The notes below the pieces were generated by a model that was not told the origin of the DNA, searched no databases, and was given only the letters and a program-made list of their open reading frames with translations. A program made the translations under genes and the position numbers. From Urophycis tenuis (Eukaryota; Chordata; Actinopteri; Gadiformes; Phycidae), in the NCBI GenBank assembly GCA_036785325.1, contig JAXIVH010000017.1, positions 403,575 through 467,574 of the forward strand: DNA of 64,000 nucleotides. Reading direction: 5' to 3'. Of the stretch, positions 1 through 21,633 are shown in pieces. How positions within the stretch are numbered: the first letter of the stretch is position 1; each line of letters begins with the position of its first letter.

Positions 1-1451
1 GGCGCAGCCCCTCGACGAACCGGAACAAAAGTTATGTAACCGCGCTGCCTGAAAAACAACAACAACAACAACAACAAATGGTCGAACGAGCTAATGGTTG
101 CTAACCTGCCACCGCGCAACGCACTCCTACAGCTAGTGCCTTGGCATGCACAGCCCTGAGGCCCGAACCCCCCCCTGATCGACGTGGCGACTCTGGGCGC
201 CTGAGTTGCACGGGACCCCCTCACGGCGTCGCCGCCACGCCCTGCTCAGTGGACGCGCGGGATAAGCCGGAAACTTCCTTTTCCCGCCATGAAACTCACT
301 CACACACACTCACTCATTCATTCATTCACTCATTCACTCACTCACTCACTCACGACAACGGCGGTCTACAACGCCATGGCCAGGAGACCCCTTGCATGGT
401 CACACAGGGCAAGGCCTTCTCTCTCTCCTGCTCCCTCGACGCTCAGCTCGGAGAGGAGCTCGAGGGAATGGAACCGGCGACCCTCGCTCCCCGAGCCACC
501 GACGGGAGCCCGCCGCAAAGCGGCCGCAACGCAACGCCACTCGGCGTCGACACGTACGTTGGAGACGCGTGTGGCGACTCTGAAAGGGGGGGGGGGGGGG
601 GGGGGCGCCTCGCGCTGAGAGACACAGCCAGACAGACAACAGCGCCTCTGTGTCTTCCACGGGGTCTCAAGACAGATGTGCCACTGTGAAATTCCGCTCG
701 CAGTTGACTAAAGAGGGGGGGGCGGTGGGGGGGACACACAAGCGCGTCTTTGTCCCGGGGGAGGGGGGCAGGGGGGGGGCCAATATGAACTTTTTCCCCT
801 TCTGTCGGGCTGCTTGCTGTGTTCTTCCGAGTCCGGGGCGCGGGGCTGCAATCGCATCAACATCAATGCTGATGTAGAACCACAGTCGTGGTCATAGTCA
901 TGGCATGTTAACCACTAGGTTACGGTCATTACATTACTACACACACACGCACGCACGCAAGCACGCACGCACACACACACGCACACACACACGCACTCGC
1001 GCACACACACACACCCACACACACACACACGCACACACGAAGGGCCGATGAGTTAGACCGATGTTGGTATCGGAATGTGGCGCGGGGGGGGGGAACCATA
1101 GACCCGAGACCGGTATGAGCAGAACTCCCGTGGGAAAAGCCGACGACAGTACTTCCTCCCTGAGCATGACGGTGTTCTGACTCAGAGACCGCACCGAGAG
1201 GAGGGGGGGGGGGCTTCCCACGCCATTCAATAAACCTTGGCGGCCCCACCCACATAATAAAAGTCCATGTGTAGGGGAAAACACTGCGCTGCGGGCCGGT
1301 TAGAGGTTCTGGCCCGGGGGTGCCGTGGGGGGGGCGGCCCGCGTCCACCCTACACCCCATCCACACATACATGCGCCGATGTGCCTAGCGTGTGTCTAGC
1401 GAGGAGGGTGGACCCCCTGGGAGACCCCACCCCCCTCCCTGAGAGCCCTAC
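1..1451. other. tsc1 intron at window edge; repeats, no exon recognised
   Basis: Holds an ACTC/ATTC tetramer run (about 297-353), poly-G runs (about 583-606 and shorter ones near 714, 770, 1205 and 1328) and a CA/CGCA run (about 937-1034). A GC-rich island at about 360-560 is open on both strands, but no frame resembles hamartin or another family known to me. The next hamartin exon should lie to the left of the window. Confidence 0.5.
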
Positions 1452-10449
<8,998 letters not shown>

Positions 10450-12744
10450 GCTGGCAGTGCTGGAGGTGGAGGCCTCCGGGAGGGGGGGGAGGAAGGGGGT
10501 GAGGGTGGCAGGTGTCTCTCTCTCTGGGGGAAGGGGGGGGGAGGGAGGTGTCCTTGCCTGCCTACCGGCCCAGGCTGGAGGGCTCCGTGGGGCCGATACA
10601 GTCTCCAGGCTCCTCTGGAGGAAAGAGTTCCCAGCGGAGGAGTCAGAGCTGTGATCTAGGATTAGCAGGTCATGTGACGATAGCGAACGTGTGCTAGTTT
10701 GAGAGAGTTTCTCCCTTTTTTTTTTTTTTTTTACATCCGAGCGTGTATGTGTGCAAGACATTTTCCAAAGGTGAAGAATTGAAATCCTGTCTATTTTAAA
10801 ATGGATAATTCAACGTAGAATTAAAAGAATAGAATCAAATAGGATAGAATCAAAATGCGTATAAAAAAACAGAATTGTTGTTTTTTGTATACTTATGGAA
10901 GGGGTATATTATAGGGATATAGGGATTATACTGACAGCAAAAGGAGCCACCAGGGGCAAAATTAAAAACACAAAGCGACCAGTTAATGCAGGGATGCAAT
11001 GGCAGTCTCTTTTCGAGTGACAACCACCACACAGACAACAGGTCAGAATCAAAGCTCGGGTCTCAGCGAGGCCTACATAAAAAATGTTTTAACCCCCGAG
11101 TGACACATCGAGTGTGTCTGGGCCTTTTCCCCTGTTGTGTCTCTCGCCGGGACACCAGGCTCAGGTCGGTGGAACCACAAAAACAGGAGCCGCCCCGGCT
11201 GTTGACGCGAAGGAACTGTTCCTGCCAGCTCTCTGGGACGCCCAGGAGAACACACAAAGAACCTTTATGCTGCCCTGGCCACTTCCATGTAAACACTGGA
11301 AATCGCGTTTGGCTGCGGACACACGGACACAGACACAGACACACAGACACACACACACCGCCATCCTCTGTGCTCAACGCTCGCTCACCCTCGATGTACT
11401 GACGGCCAACGCATTTGTCTTGGATGCGGTCGACGCATGTCAGGGACTTATTACCATGACCACATCCGCATTCAGTGCACTTGTCTTGGACATGCCCTCC
11501 TATATCTGGTCCTCCTATATGACCTATAGGAGGTCCTCTGGTCCTCCTATATTGTCTGTGTACCTCAATGGGTAACTTTCAAATTCGACAAAACAAGTTA
11601 GTCTTTAAAGATAGGCTTCAAAGGGCTACCATTCCTGAAAACAGGCTACTAGACCTACAATTTACACCCAATAACACTTGAATGTTTATTGGTAGGGTGG
11701 AGGTGGTGTAAGAACGTAAAAAAACAAAAAACAGGCAAAGTGTTTTCCTATGAATAGACTTAACTATGGCAGCCCACTGCGGTCTAAGATAGAAAACCTA
11801 ATAGTTTTCACCCTCGAAACATGTGCTTGCTTATGAAACTTCCAAGTGTATTTGGCAGAGCGCTACCAAATGATTGTTCCACCCTAAAACCAACAGACTG
11901 CTGAATGTGTTGTTGGGTTTTCAGGAATTGCACAAACATTCCCCCAAACAACGAAGAAAAGGTTCATTTATTGTCCATCGCCCAGAATGCATTGCACCTA
12001 AAGCTGCATTTAACCAGGTTGTTTATAACCAGAAGATGGCATATTAAAAAATAAATGCAAACATATTACTCTTTCCTGGTAAGTAGATGGGCAGACTTAG
12101 AGTGTTAGTTTATAAATGTGGCGTACTGGGAAACTTTTGATAGCAATGTCTACGGCAGGTGATTTTCCTAACCGCAGCACTGTGGGAAAATTTGGACAAC
12201 AACATGATTGTTTGTTCTGGTGAGAGCCGGCTTTAGCTCACTGGTCTGTGGCCACATCAGCTGCCTTGTTCAGGGCTGCTATTGCTGCTGTTGTTGTTGT
12301 TGTTGTTGTTGTCATCATCGTCTCTGTGGTATTTCAACGCACAGTACCCTAGTTCAAATGAAGGTATGTCACTCCTTCCATTATGAGAGCACCGACTGTG
12401 TACTTAGTAGCTCTTCTAATGCAGATTGGTCCTTATTCACACCGGCCATTTTGTGCACTGACTTTCTACCTTTCCCCTAAAAGAGACCAGTTGTTTCTTC
12501 TGAACTATGCCAGAATGAACCCAACAATCCAAACAACTAGAGCAGTGACTCATCGAAAACTGGTCTTCTGCAATCCTCAACATGAACAGCCTTATGTTTT
12601 GGTGATCAGGTGATCCTATGTGACTTGCATCTGAAGGTTCACACCTGTACTTATGGCTGACAGGATAATATGGGATGCCTTTCAGATTCCATAAAGAGCA
12701 GAAGCAGTCAACAGGGCATCTGGGATTAGCAGTTTGTAAAACAT

Positions 12745-12820
<76 letters not shown>

Positions 12821-14470
12821 CAAGATTACTCCTACTGATCTTGTTCAGAAAAGATAGATTGCTAGATAGACAGAGTTATGGATAGATGGTTAGATAAGAC
12901 TCATATAGGCACAGACAGACAGATAGATCGAGAGATAGCTGCTGAATGCAGGGCAACCAAACCAATTCTGTTTTTAGTCAGGCCTACATTTAAGGCACCC
13001 ACAATGTTTGCCAAAAAAAACTGCCAAATTAATGGCAATTGAGATGCATGTTTATTCCTGAAAATGTATCCAATTTTAAACAACCCATTATTCATCAAAA
13101 CATTATGACCGTTAAAGTTGTTATGACACTGCAAGTGAAACATCCTGTGGTAACTATGTCTTAATAAAGGGAGAAAGGTTGCATACTCCTAATTAGCCTG
13201 TGTCAAAAAAACTCCCCGACATTTGTTTCACTGATGTTTCCCGCTGATACTTGTGATGTCATCAAATGCAATGATTTGATTTGCATGTGGCCAATCACAT
13301 TAGGTCATATGATTGTGACACACACACTCACACACACACACACACACAACCCTTCAATGTTTCACCATGATTCATACTTCACCAAACTAAGACAGTTGAG
13401 AGGGGAGAGTAACCGGTCCCCACACAGCTGTCAGGGGTTACAGATAAAGATAAAAATCATTATTAGTAAATTACCCAATGGTAACAAAATGTGTAGGCCT
13501 AAATATGCATGTAATCATTAAATGTGAATACATAGGCTGTGGTAAGTAAGCAATTGTGGCCTATGACCTCATCACAGAACCCATCCAGTCTACATTAAAA
13601 AATGTATATTCTTTAGTTTTTCCGGGCTTCTGTCAAAGAAAACAAAAGTCTGACACTGTCCTTAGCAAATTCCCACATAGAGACGGTCAAGCTATCACGT
13701 TGTAGGTACTAGGCCTATTCAAAGAGGGAAACTGTTCATAAATGCAATGTGTCAGAGCCTGAGGAAATTAAGAACACAGTCACACGTAGCAGTTCTCATC
13801 TCTGATGTGACGCGGATTGCGGGTTTAAGCGTTTAGAGATAGGGACGTGTCGACGCCTCTAACTTGGTTGATCAGTGGGCTGTGTTGCCCAAAGCCTGAC
13901 AAGAATTTCACCAGGATGCAACTGACATGAAAGCCAAAATGATGTAGGATGAATGACGATGGATGAAAAGCCAAATACATATTTTATTATCAACCATTTA
14001 CAAGTTGGCAAGCATTGCGCAGCCTGAGGAATCGCACTTTGTAGTCAGCAGAGCCACCAGCAGCAGAACTACCAGCACTCACTCACTGCTTGTTGGTTGT
14101 CGTAAACAAGTCAGCCGAACAATGGGCAGGGTTCGTCTTACTTTATCCGATTATCTTTTCTGAGCATAATACTGAAAACCCCAACATTGTTTGAACACCA
14201 AGCGACACAGGGGCGAAATAAAGAACGCGCATCATAAAATTATCAGCATTTAGATTTAGGATGATATCAGCTGTATTCCTAAATACAAGTGAGTCTCATC
14301 GCCCAGCGCTACCATTAGCTGTAAATGAACGGGAGGAAAAAAAATCTAATTGACAGTCTCCGTTACTCGGCAGAAACCAACAGGGCCCTACTTACATTGA
14401 AACAAACAGCATCGACTCTCGGAAGTATGTGCAGAAAAACATTAGACATAAAATAACGGGAGGTGTTTAC
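10450..14470. other. tsc1 intron 1 (4 kb), no exon recognised
   Basis: Between the noncoding first exon and the coding start. Contains a poly-T run (about 10717-10732), a short TCCTATAT-type repeat near 11500-11550, the TA run at 12,747 and a CA run at 13,319-13,348. The polypyrimidine/AG candidates for the exon 2 acceptor lie between about 10,460 and 10,530. Nothing else is identifiable. Confidence 0.5.
12747..12815. repeat. TA dinucleotide run
   Basis: About 68 bp of uninterrupted TA in tsc1 intron 1, followed by degenerate GATA tetramers to about 12,930. Confidence 0.95.
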
Positions 14471-14540
14471 CTGTTAGAGAAGCTCCACTCCACAGGGCGC
14501 CGCCATCTTCGCCACCTCACAGCCCAACCCACAGCTGTCC
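14471..14540 (-). other. tsc1: tsc1 noncoding first exon (upper limit approximate)
   Basis: On the minus strand a GC-rich segment ends in a good donor (CTAACAG followed by GTAAAC, boundary 14471/14470). It lies 4 kb upstream of the coding start, where hamartin genes have a noncoding leader. It contains AAGATGGCGGC (around 14499-14509), a YY1-type motif typical of sites just downstream of transcription starts. The 5' limit is not visible. Assignment to tsc1 rests on position, strand and the splice donor. Confidence 0.55.
14474..14506 (-). other. Upstream ORF in the tsc1 leader
   Basis: The ATG inside the YY1-like motif opens a 10-codon frame (MAAPCGVELL, stop TAA) that ends three bases before the exon 1 donor. 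It would sit in the spliced leader if transcription starts upstream of 14506. If the true start lies inside the motif, the ATG may be too close to the cap to be used. Confidence 0.35.
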
Positions 14541-15533
14541 GCCTCCGCTCGCTGACAGCGGGCAAAGTAATCCCACAATAATCCCACTCGTACAAATTTC
14601 ACCATTAACAATGATCGAAACATCACAAAATCACACGTTTATTGAGGTTGATTATGAATCAGTAAATGTTGTCGACAATTTCAAGACGACAATTGTAACC
14701 AATAAGTCCCCATCTTCAATTGGTGGAGGGATGAGTTAGTGCAATGCGGTTTGGCGTGACACAGGTAGAGAGCGCCAGTGTATAGGCTGAGACGCTGGCA
14801 ATCCCGGCGCGGAAACTTTAAATTGTAACTTTGAGAATTTTGTGCTTGCTGCAAAATATAAAATAAATCTAGAAACATTGCAGTGTGGCAATGCAGTGGC
14901 ATTGTATGATTTATAATCTGAAAGTCATGTTAAAAAAAAAAAAATCTGTTAAAAATATTAAATTTATAATATATTATTAAATGTTTTTTTTTATTTTACG
15001 ACACACCGAAACAAGTAGCGAGGCCTAATTGTTATAGTGCAAACATTTATCTTGTACTTTATGTAAGGTATTGCTGTATGCAGCTCATGCTGCTCATGCA
15101 GTAATATTGCGCTGTTTACTATTTCACTTCTTCGGACATAATAGATTATAGGCTATACTATTTGCTACATTGAAATTCTCTCGCTCTTTTCGTGATTGTT
15201 TTCGTAATTTATGAGATATTTGAATAGACCTGGCGTCACTTAAAAAAATAGATATATGACGTACTCATAACGTAAATATAAAGTCTGTCAACAGAAACAT
15301 ACATACACACGACACTGCATGACATCAAGCACAATGCTCACTTTTTGGCAACTGTTTGACATCAGTCCATTCCATTGGTTCTGCATTGAAACCACAACGC
15401 AGTTCTCGTGCTCTCAGAGACAGAGCACCCGTCCAGTTGACCGACAGAGGTCGCACGTGCACCACCTGAAAGCAAGAGAAACCGGAAAATAATAATAATC
15501 TATTTCCGGTCAGCATTCCGACGGCGGCGTTGA

Positions 15534-15543
15534 GTCACGTGAT
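15534..15543. promoter_or_regulatory. CLEAR-like E-box GTCACGTGAT upstream of slc31a2
   Basis: Palindromic TCACGTGA core with nine of ten bases matching GTCACGTGAC, the site bound by TFEB/TFE3/MITF and also compatible with USF/MYC. It lies 195 bp before the slc31a2 start codon. Two ETS-like CCGGAA/TTCCGG sites lie about 30-55 bp upstream (around 15482 and 15504). Confidence 0.5.
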
Positions 15544-15600
15544 CCACGTAAACACTGTAGTCAGCACACACCCCCGTGGTGGTGGAGGAGGAACGCCGCT

Positions 15601-15694
15601 ATGAAACTAACTTGAAACGACGCTCACTGCGTTCGTGATCGACGCACGTTAACTCGGGCTTTACATCGCCATGGAGGGTAGAACCGACAGCTGA
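15601..15694 (+). other. Two possible upstream ORFs before slc31a2
   Basis: ATG at 15601 opens MKLT-stop. ATG at 15671, in the strong context GCCATGG, opens MEGRTDS-stop, ending at 15694. Both end before the main start at 15738. They matter only if transcription begins upstream of them, which the sequence alone does not show. Confidence 0.35.
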
Positions 15695-15737
15695 AAACCT
15701 CGTCAATATACAGCCCTCTTTTTCCACCTCAGCCGAA

Positions 15738-18700
15738 ATGCAGGTGAGTACCACTGAGGTTGCAAATGTTTTAGGTGGCCTAGCAGAAGTTATATAAACT
15801 ATACTATCAGGGGTACATTCACGGTACATTAGTTTATTTCCTAATGGGAGTCATATGCTTTAGTGTACCCGGTGATTTAAATGGGAAGCCACGGTGTTTT
15901 ACTCGTTTGCAGCCATGCTGAAGACCATTTCGGACGATTTTGGATTGCGTGCCAATGCGGGAGCTGCGCTCAGTTATGTGTTATCTATGTAGCCCGTGTA
16001 ATGTCTATCTAATCTTTTCAAGCATTAAACTCTTCCTGCCTTATACGTGAATCGTTCTCGATATCAAATAGCAGGGTCAATACCTCTCCTCTCCTGATCC
16101 TTTGTGTCCTAGCGTAGGCATCAGGTCTGTGTATTGGTTTCACAAGTATTTGGCCTGGTTAGGGCCTTTTGTTGTGACTGCTAGTAGGTTGGTTCAAGTG
16201 GAACTAGCAGTCAATGAATCGTTAGCAGTCACATAGTCGCTACATGATCCTCACTACACTGACATGTATTCAGGCCGCTACTTAATTAACATAATAATTA
16301 ATGATGTATTGTACAAGCTATGACGACACCCATGTGAAAACGTTGAATTACAGCTGCCACCAAGATAGGGTTGTCAAATCGTGTATACTTACTTAAGAAT
16401 TAACTTCTATAACTCCAGTATAATATGAACAAAGCTGAAATACGACAGGGCATCAAGGCGAGATAGTAAGTGAGGAAATGTCTTCTTGGGATATGAACCA
16501 AATTTGAAACATGGTGCACCCTAGTGCTCTGTGCAGCTGGCCTCTGACAATATGCCCATTGTATCAGCTAAGGCTACTGTGGATGGACATCCCATAATCT
16601 GTCTCTCGGTTCCCCCTTTCTATTGCTCAGTCTCTCCCTCCTTGTCTCTGACTCTCTCCCTACTGCTGTCGAAGGACATGCGTGCCACAGTGTGTCCGGA
16701 TCTCCCTCTCTGTGAGAGCGCACCTCCATACATTTAGAAAACAGACGTTCTAGGTTATATGTTTTTTCGTGACCGCGGTTGCGGTGTGTGCTCTGTCTCC
16801 TCCACCAGATGACCTTTGAGGCGTCCAGCAGCGTCACGCTCCTGTTTGACTTCTGGGCCGTGCACGGAGCCCCAGGTATGTACGTACGTGGTGCTGTTTC
16901 CCCCGTCCCGGGCGAGCCACGGGTCCAAACGTGGGTACCGTGTTGTTGACGGAGCGTGGCCACTGTGGTTCATGGTTACCGTGGCATTGTTCTGGATAAC
17001 AAAAGCATTGAGCAACCGAGGTAACCTGGGTTCCAGTCGTCCTGCTATGTTACAGCAGAACGTCTCGGGGGGGAGATGGTAACTAGTGCAAGGGGCGGAG
17101 TTACGCCTTGTTTCCTGTGTTGTCTGTGATGTGCCAGCAGATATAACTTGTTGTGTGAGCGGAGAAAGCTACAGTGGCCAGTCTACATGGATTTGAAACC
17201 TTTTGTACAGTTTACCGTCGCTGGCCCGGCTTTGTGTTCGCCGTGTTCAGGTTCAAGTCGTTTATTATCAAATGTTCAGCATCACTTGCAGTCATACTGT
17301 ACAATGACGTGTTTTGGACCAGGCCCGTTCCAACAGCGTGGGAATAAAATGAATCAAATAAAAGTAGAAATGGGGTAAACAAGCTTGCTGATAGCTGCCT
17401 TCAGCAACACAATTGGTCAAAACATAGATGAAGTAAAAGAAAGCAAAACGCCCAGTTCACCTTGATTTGAGCTTGTCAGCCATCAGACTTTAGATATTTA
17501 GCTAAAGACTGAGATGTGAGACTATAAATTGGTTAACCATAGTACCTTAACCATGCTAACCATGACTTCCTTCTGGATAACAGACAAAGTTAAGTAATCC
17601 TAAGAATGTTTTCCTCCTGGATAATCATTCATGATAACCACGGTAACCAAGGCTTCTTTCTAGATAACAAACATTAGCTGGTTGCTAATGTTGCTAAGGC
17701 TTCGCACCTGTGGGCCTGTTAAGGCCCAGGGTGACTCTGCGAATTATCTTGTTGATTCAGAGCCAGTCCACCTGGTCGAGCATCAACACTGAGGCATGTC
17801 AACAACACCATTAGCTTGAAATAATGACCAGGTGTCCAGGGGCGTGGCCAGGAGGCCGTGCTCCCACGACCTGTGTCCTAAAGGAAAGGCTTCTGTTATG
17901 GCCCACCTTTTCATGAACTGCATCTGGACTCACTGCAAGTGTCTTTGGATAAAAGTGTCAAATAAGTCTAATAATACATAGTGCATGAAGGTGAGGCAAC
18001 TGCAGAAGATTGGGATTCCGCGGGGTCTGTTGATAAATGTGTGAACAAAGCGACTTTGTGGGTCGCTTTGGATAAAAGCGTCTACTAAATGCCCTAAATG
18101 TGAAAGTGTTGGACAGGTTTTCATGTTTTCACATGCCTTTGTTTTGGTACAAAGCTCACAGGGACATCATGTGTGACTGTGACACACACACGCGACACAC
18201 ATGACTGTGCTGCCTAAGTGGGGACACGTCGTCACTTGGAAGAAACCATTGTGTGGCTAAAGTGACCTAACGCTTCACCACTCAGCTAACTTCTGACTGG
18301 TGGACCCACACTGCCGTACACCACACTATACTACTCCACACTACACTACAATACACTACACCACACTACACTAAAATACACTGCACTACACTACACTACA
18401 CTACAATATACTACACCACACTACACCACAATACACTGCACCACACTACACTACACTACACTGCACCACACTGCACCGCACCATACTACACCATACTACA
18501 CTATACCATACTACACCACACTACACTACAACACACTACACTACACTACACTGCACCACACTACACTACTCTACACTGCACCGCACCATACTACACCATA
18601 CTACACTATACCATACTACACCACACTACAACACACTACACACTACACTACACTGCACCACACTGCACCACACTGCACCATACTACACCACACTGCACCA

Positions 18701-21590
18701 CACTACTCTACACTACACTACACTACACTACACTACACTGTACCACACTACACCACACTACTCTACACTACACTACACTACACTACACTACACTACACTG
18801 TACCACACTAAACCACACTACACTACGCTACACTACACTACACTACACTGTACCACACTACACCACACTACACTACACTGCACCACACTGTACCACACTA
18901 CACCACACTACACTACACTACACTACACTGTACCACACTACACCACACTACACCACACTACACTACACTGCACCACACTACACTACTTTACACTACACTG
19001 CACCACACTGCACCGCACCATACTACACCATACTACACTATACCATACTACACCACACTACAACACACTACACACTACACTACACTACACTACACTGCAC
19101 CACACTGCACCACACTGCACCATACTACACCACACTGCACCACACTACTCTACACTACACTACACTGCACCACACTGTACCACACTAAACCACACTACAC
19201 TACACTACACTGTACCACACTACACCACACTACACTACACTACACTGCACCACACTGTACCACACTACACCACACTACACCACACTACACTACACTACAC
19301 CACACTACACTGTACCACACTACACCACACTACACCACACTACACTACACTACACCACACTACACTGCACCACACTACACCACACTACACTACACTACAC
19401 TGTACCACACTACACCACACCACACTACACTGCACCACACTACACTGCACCGCACTACACTACACTTCACTACACAGAGGTGAATAAGTTCCTGGCGTTG
19501 GCGTCACTGTTGTGGCTGGCTGCAAAGTCATGTGTTTGAATAGTAATATACTGTTAACCATGAGCAGACACACCATGCGCACACAAAATATAATCAAGTA
19601 TAATAACCAAGAGCATACAGAACAGCTTCATTGATAATGTAAACAGTATTAATGGCAATTAAGTGTTTCACCTTCTTCTGACAAATGTACGTATCGTAAG
19701 TCCCTTTGGACAAGTGCCCTAAATGTAAATGTAAGCAAACTGGGTTATGGTTGGTTTCGTGTATTTGTATGCAGCCAACCAGCCAGTACTTAAAGGTACA
19801 ATTGACCAATGGACCAAATAAACATTGCACACAACTTTCACTATGATGCTGCAAATTCGGAGCCATTAACCTTCATTCCTGTAAGACTTAGAATTAGCAT
19901 CTACGTAACGGATTGTTGTGGCACATTGTACCTTTAAAACGTGTGTGTGTGTGTGTGCGTGCCTGTCCGTGTGTGTGTGCGTGTGTGCCTGTGTGCTTGT
20001 GCGTGTGCGTGCGTGCGCGTGCCTGTCCGTGTGTTGTTGTTGTTGTAGGGATGGTGTTGTCAGTGCTGATGGTGTGTCTGTTGACCGTCGCCTTTGAGTT
20101 CCTGAAGATGTGGAGGATCTGGCTGGGCAGCGGCTACCCGCTCCAGAGCCGCTACTCGGTGCCGCGGGGCTTCCGGTCCGACTCGTCCCCGCCCTCCGAG
20201 GGGAGCCAGGGGGAGGCCATCTCCGTGCTGGACGCGGGCCGCTCCCAGACCTCCCTGTCGCCCATGCAGCCCTCCGGGAGCACGGCGGTCATCGCCAACG
20301 GGTAAGGAGGACCCAGAGATGTGTCGTCGGTGGCCAGAGGTGGAGGGAGCCGTGGGGGTTAGACCGGGTAAACACATGGGAACAGGTCATGGAGGTCAGG
20401 GTTTCTCACGTGCCCCCCCCCCCCCCGCCCCGGAAAAAAACCCAGATTTAAAAACCGTTTTCCTGTCCCATGGAAAACGTGGGAAACATGGCCGTTTGGG
20501 CAGCCGCGGCCTACTGGTTAGGGCTTCGGACTTGTAACCGGAGGGTTGCCGGTTCGAACCCCGACCAGTACGAACGGCTGAAGTGCCTGTGAGCAAGGCA
20601 CCTAACCCCTCACTGCTCCCCGAGCGCCGCTGTTGGCAGCTCACTGCCTCGGGATTAGTGTGCCTCACCATCACTGTGTGCTGAGTGTATTTCCACTAAT
20701 TCACGATTTGGTTAAATGCAGAGACCAAATTTCCCTCACGGGATCAAAAGAAGAAGAAGAAGAATTACTGATTTGATCCCGTGAGGGAAATTTGGTCTTC
20801 TGCACCCAATCGTGAATTAGTGGAACACTCAGAACACAGTGATGGTGAAGCACACAGTGAGGTGAAGCACACAATTAAACCCGATGCAGTGAGCTGCCTG
20901 CAACAGCGGCGGCGCTCGGGGAGCAGTGAGGGGTTAGGTGCCTTGCTCAAGGGCACTTCAGCCATGCGCACTGGTCGGCTTTCGAACCGGCCAGCCTCCG
21001 GTTACAAATCCAAAGCCCTAACCAGTAGACCGGCTGCCCAGTAGACCAGCTGCCCCCCAAAGAGTAATTCTTCTTCTTCTTCTTCTTCGTGTTCATCACA
21101 TCGCCCATTGAAGAAACTAGAAACATGTCGCGGAAAAATGAATTGTTGTTTGTCAAAGGTGTCGTGCTTTCTGCGTAAACGCCCCTGCGAGATGGGAACG
21201 TTTTATCGTCGCCAAATGAATTGACACGCGTTTGTAAGCTTTGGTTGTGGATTTAATTTTGCGACTGTCTGCAACCTTTGGTGCTTATTTCAACCGAGAG
21301 GATTAGCCAGCTGGTTTGCTCTCAGGCCTGGCTGTTCCCCCGCCTCAGTAAGGAATCGTTCTGTTCAATGCAGACACAGCCTTTATTTGTTGTCTGCTGT
21401 GAATGAATAATAGGGAACATATGGCCATATGACCAAATGACCATATGACCACGTGTGGTCATAGTTTCCTTGATACATTATAAAAATGAAGAATAACATG
21501 GAAGTTGGATGACTTCCCCTCTCTGAGAGAGAGAGAGGGAGAGGGAGAGAGGGAGAGAGAGAGGGAGAGAGGGAGAGGGAGAGAGAGAGA

Positions 21591-21633
<43 letters not shown>

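Noticed and set aside
141..739. Several overlapping frames at the left end as an unknown gene or tsc1 exon
   Set aside because: Frames run through tetramer repeats and poly-G, have no splice-consistent boundaries and no family match.
20060..20451. Alternative frames over slc31a2 exon 3
   Set aside because: The plus frame that joins exons 2 and 4 encodes TM1 and the loop; the others are GC-rich shadows.
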